A DNA stretch of 35,621 bases from an uncultured Acidimicrobiales bacterium. GTDB taxonomy: Bacteria > Actinomycetota > Acidimicrobiia > Acidimicrobiales > AC-14. Position 1 is the first letter of the stretch, and each line of letters opens with the position of its first letter. The translations under genes and the position numbers were made by a program. The notes beneath the pieces are model-generated. The model ran no database searches, was not told the DNA's origin, and saw nothing but the letters and a program-made list of their open reading frames with translations. The stretch covers positions 1 through 35,621 of the forward strand of contig CADCTB010000004.1 of NCBI GenBank assembly GCA_902805665.1, read 5' to 3'. Below are positions 1-5,764 of the stretch, in pieces.

Positions 1-392
1 AAGGCGTGGCGGCGCACGTCGGGAAGGGTGCGCTCCGGGCCGTACAGGAAACAGGGGACGCCCAGCTCCTCACCCGCCCACGCCGCGAACCGGTTCCGCG
101 CCGCCACTGCATCGTCCATGGAGGCGCCCTGCAGGGGGACGAACGGCACCACGTCGACCGCCCCCAGGCGGGGATGCACCCCCACGTGGAGGCGCAGGTC
201 GATCCGGCGGACGGCCTCGGCGGCGACCCCCCGGGCCGCATGCTCCACGCCGGGCCCCGCCAGGGTGAGGACCGACCGGTTGTGGTGGGCATCGGCGTGC
301 ACGTCGAGCAGGGCGTCGCCGGCGGCGCGCGCGACGGCGTCGATCACCGCCCGGTCGGCGCCCTCGCTCACGTTCACCACGCACTCCAGCAC
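1..392 (-). CDS. Glutamate formimidoyltransferase, N-terminal part (cut by window edge)
   Basis: Formiminotransferase N-terminal domain, which transfers a formimino group between glutamate and tetrahydrofolate in histidine degradation. About 130 residues are visible. The translation opens with LECVVNVSEG, followed by LLDVHADAHHNRSVLTLAG and HPRLGAVDVVPFVPL, the family's hallmark blocks that include the catalytic histidine region. I chose the GTG at 392 because AGGAG (plus-strand 397-401) lies just upstream. The rest of the gene runs off the left edge, so it is unknown whether a cyclodeaminase domain follows. It is divergent from the oxidoreductase at 413 with only 20 bp between the starts. 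The family call is firm. Confidence 0.85.
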   Translation of the reverse strand, partial: MLECVVNVSEGADRAVIDAVARAAGDALLDVHADAHHNRSVLTLAGPGVEHAARGVAAEAVRRIDLRLHVGVHPRLGAVDVVPFVPLQGASMDDAVAARNRFAAWAGEELGVPCFLYGPERTLPDVRRHA

Positions 393-400
393 GTCGCTCC

Positions 401-406
401 TAGGCT
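401..406 (+). promoter_or_regulatory. -10 box (TAGGCT) for the leaderless oxidoreductase gene
   Basis: TAGGCT ends 6 nt before the GTG at 413. No Shine-Dalgarno sequence precedes that GTG, so transcription probably starts at or next to the start codon. The box lies in the 20-bp gap between two divergent genes. Confidence 0.5.
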
Positions 407-412
407 CGCGCG

Positions 413-1402
413 GTGGAGATCGGCCTGGCCCTGCCGCAGTACGACTTCTCCGTCCCCGGCGAGTCGCCCCTGCGGTGGGACACGCTCCTCGGCTGGGCCG
501 AGCGGGCCGAGGCGCTGGGATTCGGATCCGTCTGGCTCTCGGACCACCTCTTCCTCGACATCAGCCGGTACGGCGCGCCGGCCGGCGACCACGGCTGCTT
601 CAACCCGCTGGTGGCCCTTGCCGCGATCGCCCGTCGGACCGACACGGTTCGCCTGGGCACCCTCACCATGTGCGGGCCGCTCCGCCCGGCCACGGTGCTG
701 GCCAAGGCGCTGGCCACCCTCGACGTGGTCTCCGGCGGACGGCTGACCGTCGGCCTCGGCGCCGGCTGGTACGAGCCGGAGATGAGGGCCGCCGGGCTCG
801 CCCTGGAGCCGCCGGGCGTGCGGCTGGCCCACCTCGCCGAGTCGGTCCAGGTGGTGAGGGGCATGTTCGGCGGCGGCCCGTTCTCCTTCGACGGCCGCTA
901 CGAGAAGGCGGACAAGGCCCGCTGCCAGCCCCGGCCGGCCCAACACCCGTCCCCGCCCATCTGGGTCGGGGGCAAGGGCGACCGGCTCATCGAGCTGGCC
1001 GGAAGGCACGCAGACGGCTGGAACACCGCGTGGATCTCGACCCCCGAGCAGTGGGCGACCAGGGCCGCCCTCCTCGACGCCGCCTGCGAGAAGGCCGGTA
1101 GGGACCCCGCCACCGTCGCCCGGTCGGTCGGCCTCTACGCCCTGGCCGGCGAGGACGAGGCCGACCTGGAGCGCCGCTTCCGGCGGCTGCAGGAGCTGTC
1201 TCCCTCCGGCGTGCTCGACGGCGTGAGCCTGGCCGAGTGGCGCGAGGGTCGCCTGGTCGGCACCGTCGAACAGGTGGCCGAGCAGGTGCGCCACTGGGCG
1301 TCTGTCGGGGTCTCGAGCCTGGTGCTCAACGCGGGCGCGGTGCCGTTCGCCCTGGCGTCGGCCGACGACGTCGAGTTGCTGGCCCATGCCTGTAGGCTGT
1401 GA
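413..1402 (+). CDS. LLM-class (luciferase-like) F420-dependent oxidoreductase
   Basis: A 329-residue TIM-barrel flavin/F420 oxidoreductase of the bacterial luciferase-like family. Visible signatures are the N-terminal EIGLALPQYDF strand, the block VWLSDHLFLD near residue 43, the central GRLTVGLGAGWYEPEM block near residue 110, and WVGGKGDRLIELAGRHADGWN near residue 185. The last is typical of the F420-using subgroup common in actinobacteria. The substrate cannot be read from the sequence. The GTG start is supported by a -10-like box 6 nt upstream and the absence of a Shine-Dalgarno. tatA follows after 3 bp but has its own box. Confidence 0.85.
   Translation: MEIGLALPQYDFSVPGESPLRWDTLLGWAERAEALGFGSVWLSDHLFLDISRYGAPAGDHGCFNPLVALAAIARRTDTVRLGTLTMCGPLRPATVLAKALATLDVVSGGRLTVGLGAGWYEPEMRAAGLALEPPGVRLAHLAESVQVVRGMFGGGPFSFDGRYEKADKARCQPRPAQHPSPPIWVGGKGDRLIELAGRHADGWNTAWISTPEQWATRAALLDAACEKAGRDPATVARSVGLYALAGEDEADLERRFRRLQELSPSGVLDGVSLAEWREGRLVGTVEQVAEQVRHWASVGVSSLVLNAGAVPFALASADDVELLAHACRL
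1393..1398 (+). promoter_or_regulatory. -10 box (TAGGCT) for leaderless tatA
   Basis: TAGGCT ends 7 nt before the ATG at 1406 and lies inside the last codons of the upstream gene. It is identical to the box in front of the oxidoreductase gene. Confidence 0.5.
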
Positions 1403-1405
1403 GCC

Positions 1406-1666
1406 ATGGGTGGAATCGGAGCACCGGAGCTCATCATCTTCCTGCTCGTCATTCTCCTGCTGTTCGGGTCCACCAAGCTGCCGAAGCTGGCGAAGTCGCT
1501 CGGTGAGGCGCAGAAGGAGTTCAAGAAGGGCGTCGCCGAGAACGAGGCGGCAGACGCGGCCAGGCCGCCCGTCGAGGACAAGGTCACCATGACCAAGGCG
1601 GAGTACGACGCCCTTCTCGCCGAGCGCGACGCCCAGTCCCGCAGAAACGCACCACCTTCCGTCTAA
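1406..1666 (+). CDS. tatA: Sec-independent protein translocase TatA
   Basis: An 86-residue TatA/E-type subunit of the twin-arginine export system. Residues 1-22 (MGGIGAPELIIFLLVILLLFG) form the short N-terminal membrane helix. The FGSTKLPKLAKSLGEAQKEFKKG hinge and amphipathic helix follow, then a charged, poorly conserved tail. The FG..KLP.LA..LG pattern favours TatA over TatB. It sits 33 bp upstream of the ECF sigma gene; a tat gene beside sigE-rseA is also known in Mycobacterium (sigE-rseA-htrA-tatB), which supports a link to envelope stress. Confidence 0.9.
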   Translation: MGGIGAPELIIFLLVILLLFGSTKLPKLAKSLGEAQKEFKKGVAENEAADAARPPVEDKVTMTKAEYDALLAERDAQSRRNAPPSV

Positions 1667-1670
1667 CGAG

Positions 1671-1696
1671 GGAACCCGGCGGCCCCGGCCGTCGTT
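1671..1696 (+). promoter_or_regulatory. ECF-type promoter (GGAACC-N16-CGTT) in front of the sigma factor gene
   Basis: GGAACC at 1671-1676 and CGTT at 1693-1696 are separated by 16 nt, the layout of SigE-type ECF promoters. The start codon at 1700 follows at once, so the transcript would be leaderless or nearly so; the short gap to the ATG is the weak point. The same element lies upstream of whiB. It suggests autoregulation by the encoded sigma factor. Confidence 0.5.
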
Positions 1697-1699
1697 CTC

Positions 1700-2200
1700 A
1701 TGTCGGGTAGTGGGGTCCCCACCTGGGAGGAAGTCGCTCGCGACCACGGGCGCTTTCTCTACACGGTGGCCTACCGCCTGACCGGTAACTCCGACGACGC
1801 TCAGGATCTGGTGCAGGAAGTGCTTCTCAAGGTTCGCAGGGGCCTGGAGACCTACCGGCCCGGGTCATTGGAGGGGTGGTTGAGCCGTATCACCACCAAC
1901 ACGTTCCTCGACGAGGCCAGGCGGCAGCACCGCCGGCCCGTCGACCTGCTCCCCGAGGAGCCCGACCGGGTGATCCCGCCCAGCCCGGGGGCCGACGTCG
2001 CGCTTGCCGCCGAGGCGCTGCCCGACGACGTCCAGGCCGCCCTGCGGAGCCTGCCGGAGGAGTACCGGGCCGCAGTGGTCATGTGCGACGTGGTCGGCAT
2101 GTCCTACCAGGAGATCGGCGAGGCCCTCGACGTGCCCGTGGGCACGGTCCGCAGCCGCATACACCGGGGCCGAGCGCTCCTCCGAAAGGTGCTGGCATGA
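1700..2200 (+). CDS. ECF RNA polymerase sigma factor (SigE/RpoE-like)
   Basis: A 166-residue group 4 sigma factor. Region 2 covers about residues 12-80, with FLYTVAYRLTGNSDDAQDLVQEV (region 2.2) and the DNA-melting segment LEGWLSRITTNTFLDEARR. Region 4 covers about 110-163, with LRSLPEEYRAAVVMCDVVGMSYQEIGEALDVPVGTVRSRIHRGRALLR as helix-turn-helix. It directs RNA polymerase to stress promoters when released from its anti-sigma factor. The gene overlaps the next by ATGA, and the three-gene order sigma/anti-sigma/RseB points to an envelope-stress regulon. An ECF-type promoter sits directly upstream. Confidence 0.92.
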   Translation: MSGSGVPTWEEVARDHGRFLYTVAYRLTGNSDDAQDLVQEVLLKVRRGLETYRPGSLEGWLSRITTNTFLDEARRQHRRPVDLLPEEPDRVIPPSPGADVALAAEALPDDVQAALRSLPEEYRAAVVMCDVVGMSYQEIGEALDVPVGTVRSRIHRGRALLRKVLA

Positions 2201-2679
2201 GTCGCAAGTTCGGTACGGGCGGCTTCGGCGCCTCCGACGGCCACCTGGGCGACGCCCTGAGCGCCCTCCTCGACGGGGAGCTGCCGCCGAACCAGGAAAC
2301 GGCGGCGCGGGCCCACATCGCCGGCTGCCCGACGTGCAGCCACGAGCTGCTTGCCGTCACCCAGGCCCGGAGCTGGGTCCGGGCCCTCCCTCCGGTCGAG
2401 CCCCCGTTCGGCTTGTACGAGCGCATGCTGCTCGAGCGCCCGCAGCGCATCTCCGCCGTGTTCGACACCCGGGCGTCCATCCGCCGCCGGGCCGGCGTTG
2501 CCGCGTTCGGCGCCGCAGCAGCGGCGGTGACCGTGCTCGGAGTCGCGTCGCCGAGTCAGCCGCCGGTCAGCCCTGCGGTCCCCCGTATGGTCGAGGCCCA
2601 CGCCACCGGCGCATCGGTCGGGGCCGACCTGCTGAGCAAGCTGGCGCCGGTCGGGGTGCCCGTGTCCTTCGGACGATGA
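2197..2679 (+). CDS. Zinc-finger (ZAS/zf-HC2) anti-sigma factor, RseA-like
   Basis: A 160-residue anti-sigma factor. The zinc-binding HX3CX2C motif of the ZAS domain is present as H40-C44-C47 (AHIAGCPTC), preceded by the LGDALSALLDGELPPNQ helix that docks on the sigma factor. An alanine/valine-rich stretch near residues 100-118 could be a membrane helix, but it is weak. The ATG overlaps the sigma-factor stop codon (ATGA), and its own stop overlaps the next ATG in the same way, which implies translational coupling and fixed stoichiometry. Confidence 0.88.
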   Translation: MSRKFGTGGFGASDGHLGDALSALLDGELPPNQETAARAHIAGCPTCSHELLAVTQARSWVRALPPVEPPFGLYERMLLERPQRISAVFDTRASIRRRAGVAAFGAAAAAVTVLGVASPSQPPVSPAVPRMVEAHATGASVGADLLSKLAPVGVPVSFGR

Positions 2680-3677
2680 AGCTGGCGTCCCCGGCGGCGG
2701 TCACCGCACTGGCGCTGGCGTTCGGGCTGGCCGGCTCTCTGCCCGCCGCCGCCGGGCCCGCCCCGCTCGAGCGGGCCCGTGAAGCCGCCGAGGACACCCC
2801 TTTCGAGGGCGTGCTGCAGGTCCGATGGCGGGATGGCGCCGAGACCCGGTCCGAGCGCCTCACCGTTGCCGCGGCGTCGGGTGCGCTGGTCGTCCGAGGG
2901 GCCAACCAGGTGATGGCCCGGCCCGCCTCCGTGCGGCTCGTCTCCCACCGCGGCGGTGGGTGGGAGGAGCTGTGGCGTCCGTCGCTCACCCCTGCCCCCC
3001 GCCCGGACGGCTCGAAGTACGTCACGACGGAGCCCGTCGACGGCCCGCGCGTGGCCGGGAGGACGAGCAGGGTCGTGGAGCTCCACCACAAGGGGAGGCT
3101 GCTCGAACGGCTGTACCTCGACAAGGAGACCGGCCTGCTTCTCCAGCGCGACCAGTTCGACGTCTCCCGCACCGTCGTGCGCAGCCTCGCGTTCGAGTCG
3201 CTGAAGGTCGGTGACCCGGGCGCTCCGCTGGCCGATCCCCCAGCGACCGCCAACCACGCGCCGAAGGCGGTGGCCGCGGAGCGCCTCGGGCGTTCCGCAG
3301 TCGCCCCTGGCACGCTCGGCGACGGGTACGAGCGCATGGGGGTCTACCGCGACGGCTCGGTGGTGCACGTCCTCTACAGCGACGGCGTGTACGACCTGTC
3401 GGTGTTCCAGCAGCCGGGCCGCCTGCGCCGCTCCGACGTGCCACCGTCGGGTGAGAGGGTGGTCGTCGGAAGCGCCACCGGCTGGCGGTATCCGTGGCCG
3501 GGTGGGCAGCTGGTGGTCTGGTCGTCAGGAGGAAAGGTGTTCACCGCGGTGAGCGACGCTCCCGCCGACCAGGTCCTCGCCGCGGCCCGGTCGATGCCCC
3601 CGACCCCGACCCGCGAGCTCTCCCTGCTGGGCAAGGTGCGCCGGGCCTGCGAGGCCCTGATGGCGCCGCTCCGTTAG
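2676..3677 (+). CDS. RseB/MucB-like sigma-E regulatory protein, secreted
   Basis: A 333-residue protein with a signal peptide (residues 1-25, ending AAAGPA) followed by an outer-membrane-lipoprotein-carrier-like domain, as in RseB/MucB. Supporting blocks are PFEGVLQVRW near residue 38, SRVVELHHKGRLLERLYLDKETGLLLQRDQFD near residue 132, and the C-terminal YERMGVYRDGSVVHVLYSDGVYDLSVFQQPG domain. In proteobacteria RseB guards RseA from proteolysis and senses mislocalised lipoproteins or lipid; that role here is inference. The gene is coupled to the anti-sigma gene by ATGA. It is convergent with whiB, 10 bp away. Confidence 0.75.
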   Translation: MKLASPAAVTALALAFGLAGSLPAAAGPAPLERAREAAEDTPFEGVLQVRWRDGAETRSERLTVAAASGALVVRGANQVMARPASVRLVSHRGGGWEELWRPSLTPAPRPDGSKYVTTEPVDGPRVAGRTSRVVELHHKGRLLERLYLDKETGLLLQRDQFDVSRTVVRSLAFESLKVGDPGAPLADPPATANHAPKAVAAERLGRSAVAPGTLGDGYERMGVYRDGSVVHVLYSDGVYDLSVFQQPGRLRRSDVPPSGERVVVGSATGWRYPWPGGQLVVWSSGGKVFTAVSDAPADQVLAAARSMPPTPTRELSLLGKVRRACEALMAPLR

Positions 3678-3696
3678 GGCCGGCCCGCTACCGGCC
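3678..3696. terminator. Short GC hairpin between the convergent rseB-like and whiB genes
   Basis: GGCCGG at 3678-3683 and CCGGCC at 3691-3696 form a 6-bp stem with a 7-nt loop. It starts right after the rseB-like stop codon and overlaps the end of whiB. There is no T-run, so it is a weak candidate for a bidirectional terminator. Confidence 0.3.
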
Positions 3697-3939
3697 GACG
3701 CCGGAGGTGGCGCGTTCCAGGCGCCGGCGGCGGGCGATTCGCCGCCGCTCGCGCTCGGATGCCCCGCCCCAGACACCGTGGTCGATGCCGTTTCTCAGCG
3801 CGTACTCGAGGCACGGCTCCTTCACCGGGCACGTCGCGCAGATACGACGGGCCACTTCGACGCCCACCCCGTCGCTCGGGAAGAACATCGACGGCGCTTC
3901 GGTCCGACAGTTGCCTTCGGCCATCCACTCGTTGTCCAT
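3688..3939 (-). CDS. WhiB-family iron-sulfur transcriptional regulator
   Basis: An 83-residue WhiB-like protein. The four cluster-binding cysteines are C11, C34, C37 and C43 (pattern C-x22-C-x2-C-x5-C), followed by the family turn GVWGG and the basic tail ERERRRIARRRR. The length and the SERERRR block resemble the WhiB2/WhmD branch. I chose the ATG at 3939 over the longer frame because a perfect AGGAGG sits 5 nt upstream. Upstream lie an ECF-type promoter (3974-3999) and a 20-bp dyad (4006-4025), so its expression is probably tied to the neighbouring sigma factor. Confidence 0.92.
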   Translation of the reverse strand: MDNEWMAEGNCRTEAPSMFFPSDGVGVEVARRICATCPVKEPCLEYALRNGIDHGVWGGASERERRRIARRRRLERATSGVGR

Positions 3940-3973
3940 CTGGCCCTCCTCGTCGGGCTTCCGCTCTCTGAAC

Positions 3974-3999
3974 AACGGGATGCGCCCAGAAGTGGTTCC
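3974..3999 (-). promoter_or_regulatory. ECF-type promoter (GGAACC-N16-CGTT) in front of whiB
   Basis: On the minus strand GGAACC (3999-3994) and CGTT (3977-3974) are separated by exactly 16 nt, and both copies in the window are preceded by GAG. A start site about 7 nt downstream would leave a leader of roughly 28 nt that contains the AGGAGG ribosome site of whiB. Confidence 0.55.
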
Positions 4000-4005
4000 C
4001 TCTAC

Positions 4006-4025
4006 CTTTTCCTACGTAGGAGAAG
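4006..4025. promoter_or_regulatory. 20-bp dyad between whiB and the divergent 93-residue gene
   Basis: The arms CTTTTCCTAC and GTAGGAGAAG are complementary over 20 bp with one T-G pair; the centre TCCTACGTAGGA (4010-4021) is a perfect palindrome. It lies 6 bp upstream of the whiB -35 element, the position of an activator or repressor site. The binding protein is unknown. Confidence 0.45.
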
Positions 4026-4042
4026 ACGTTCCCGGATCGAGA

Positions 4043-4057
4043 AAAGTTTCACACTTT
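4043..4057. promoter_or_regulatory. Small inverted repeat (AAAGT-N5-ACTTT) upstream of the 93-residue gene
   Basis: AAAGT at 4043-4047 and ACTTT at 4053-4057 form an inverted repeat ending 22 bp before the -10 box at 4080. It would overlap the -35 region and could be an operator. The evidence is symmetry and position only. Confidence 0.25.
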
Positions 4058-4079
4058 CCCGCGGGGACCGGGGTGGCGG

Positions 4080-4085
4080 TAGCGT
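4080..4085 (+). promoter_or_regulatory. -10 box (TAGCGT) for the leaderless 93-residue gene
   Basis: TAGCGT ends 6 nt before the ATG at 4092, and there is no Shine-Dalgarno sequence between them. Confidence 0.45.
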
Positions 4086-4091
4086 GACCTC

Positions 4092-4373
4092 ATGGCCCAG
4101 GCACCCGAGGAGCTCGGAGAACCCCAACCGCCGCGCGGACACGTGCGGGTCGTGTACCTGGGCCCGGTGGCGCCGCACTGGCAGGTGGTGTCCGACTTCG
4201 GCGACCGCAATGTGATCGACGAGATGAGCCAGCGCATCATGGCCCGACTGCTCCTGCTGCCCCCGCACGACCCCCAGTTCCGCCGCAACCGGGAACGGGT
4301 GGTGCGTGACGCAGAGCGGGAGAACATCCTGCTCGACTGGGATCTGGGCCTGCCCGACGAGGACGGCTCCTAG
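4092..4373 (+). CDS. Conserved-looking small protein of unknown function
   Basis: I do not recognise this 93-residue protein. It is soluble, with a hydrophobic strand RVVYLGPVAPHW near residue 18, a central helix DEMSQRIMARLLLLP and an acidic C-terminus DWDLGLPDEDGS. It has no cysteine and no signal peptide. Coding status is supported by normal high-GC third-position codon use, a -10 box at leaderless spacing, and a clean slot between whiB and the kinase gene. The inverted repeat at 4043-4057 may regulate it. Confidence 0.65.
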   Translation: MAQAPEELGEPQPPRGHVRVVYLGPVAPHWQVVSDFGDRNVIDEMSQRIMARLLLLPPHDPQFRRNRERVVRDAERENILLDWDLGLPDEDGS

Positions 4374-4423
4374 CCTTCCGGAACAGCCCGGCGGGGAACC
4401 ACCATCGCACCGTGACCGCCACC

Positions 4424-4429
4424 TATGGT
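4424..4429 (+). promoter_or_regulatory. -10 box (TATGGT) deciding the kinase start at 4437
   Basis: TATGGT ends 7 nt before the ATG at 4437. An in-frame ATG at 4425 lies inside the box and is therefore unlikely to be the start. Confidence 0.45.
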
Positions 4430-4436
4430 GGTGGAG

Positions 4437-5702
4437 ATGCCACTGTCGAACGCTGACGTCGTGGTCGTCGCCGTCGCGGCAGCGGTCGTGCTCGTCGCCT
4501 TCCTCTGGGTGCTCCTGTCCCGGCGGGCCACCGCCCGGCGCCTGGCCGTGCTCACCGCCCGCATGGGCGAGTCCGACCTGCAGTTCGGCGGTCGGGCCGG
4601 GCTGGAGACCGGCCTGGCCAAGCTCGAGCGGGTGGTCGACAGCACCGTCTCCGTCGCCAGCGAGGCCCGTTCCGGCAAGTCCCTGCTCGAGCAGGCCCTG
4701 GCGGCCGTCCCTCAGGGTGTCGTCGTCGGCAACGACCAGGGCGCAGTGGTCTTCCAGAACGCCACCGCCGCCTCGTTGCTGAGCGAGGTCGGCAGCGGGT
4801 CGACCGCACGCGACGCGGTGCAGGCGCTGCTGGTGTCGGCGGCCGACGGCAAGGCCGACAGCTCCTCGGTCAAGGTCGACGGGCCGCCGCCGCGCACCTT
4901 GCGGTTCCAGGCTTCGCCGCTCCACGACGAGCAACGGACGCTCGGGGGCATCGTGGTGATCGACGACCAGTCCACCATCGACCGCCACGAATCGGCCCGC
5001 CGGGAGTTCGTGGACAACATCGGCCAGGAGCTGAAGCGGCCGGTCGGCGCCCTCGGCCTGCTGGCCGAGACACTGGCGGCCGAGAAGGATCCGGCCGTCG
5101 TCGCCCGGCTCTCCCGGCGGCTGCAGAACGAGGCCCAACGGGTGTCCCGGGTCGTCGACGACCTCATGCTCCTGTCCCGCATGGACGCCGAGGAGCATCC
5201 GGCCCCGGAGGCGGTTCCCGTCCATCTCATCGTCGCCCAGGCCGCGGAGCGGGTGCGGGCCGCGGCCCAGGACAAGGACATCACCGTCAACTTCGGCGAA
5301 CCTCCCCAGCGTCTGACGGTCATGGGCGACCGTCGCCAGCTGGTGGCCGCGGTCTACAACCTCCTGGACAACGCGGTGAAGTACTCCCCGGCCCGATCGG
5401 TGGTCGAGGTTCGTGGCCGCCAGGACGGCGACTGGGTCGACGTGAGCGTGCGTGACCAGGGCATGGGGATTCCCGAGGCCGACCTGGAGCACATCTTCGA
5501 GCGCTTCTACCGGGTGGAGGGGGCGAGGGCCCGCCATGTCGGAGGCACCGGCCTCGGCCTCGCCATCGTCCGCCACGTGGTCGGCAACCACCGGGGCGAG
5601 GTGAGGGTGAAGTCCGAGGAAGGGCAGGGGTCGACGTTCGTGGTCCGCCTTCCCGCCGGGCCGCCCCTCGCCGCCCCCGCGGCCTCGGCCAAGGCGGGTT
5701 GA
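4437..5702 (+). CDS. SenX3-like sensor kinase lacking the phosphoacceptor histidine
   Basis: A 421-residue membrane sensor of SenX3 type: one N-terminal membrane helix (about residues 5-28), a PAS domain (about 85-180), a dimerisation helix (about 187-255) and a HATPase domain (about 290-410). The ATP-binding boxes look intact: NLLDNAVKYSP at 308, DQGMGIP at 340, FERFYRV and GGTGLGLAIV at 369. The H-box, normally SHELKTP in SenX3, reads GQELKRP. The phosphoacceptor histidine is Gln197 (codon CAG, 5025-5027) and the phosphatase-linked Thr at +4 is Arg. No response regulator gene is adjacent, although SenX3 is usually paired with RegX3. It may act as a pseudokinase or ligand-sensing scaffold. 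Confidence 0.85.
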   Translation: MPLSNADVVVVAVAAAVVLVAFLWVLLSRRATARRLAVLTARMGESDLQFGGRAGLETGLAKLERVVDSTVSVASEARSGKSLLEQALAAVPQGVVVGNDQGAVVFQNATAASLLSEVGSGSTARDAVQALLVSAADGKADSSSVKVDGPPPRTLRFQASPLHDEQRTLGGIVVIDDQSTIDRHESARREFVDNIGQELKRPVGALGLLAETLAAEKDPAVVARLSRRLQNEAQRVSRVVDDLMLLSRMDAEEHPAPEAVPVHLIVAQAAERVRAAAQDKDITVNFGEPPQRLTVMGDRRQLVAAVYNLLDNAVKYSPARSVVEVRGRQDGDWVDVSVRDQGMGIPEADLEHIFERFYRVEGARARHVGGTGLGLAIVRHVVGNHRGEVRVKSEEGQGSTFVVRLPAGPPLAAPAASAKAG

Positions 5703-5752
5703 CCCGGCCGACCCCGGCCCGCCACCCCGCTCAGCCAGGGCCGCTCGGGCCC

Positions 5753-5758
5753 TACGAT
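5753..5758 (+). promoter_or_regulatory. -10 box (TACGAT) deciding the transporter start at 5765
   Basis: TACGAT ends 6 nt before the GTG at 5765. This favours that GTG over the in-frame start 22 codons upstream, which would overlap the kinase stop. Confidence 0.5.
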
Positions 5759-5764
5759 GACGCG

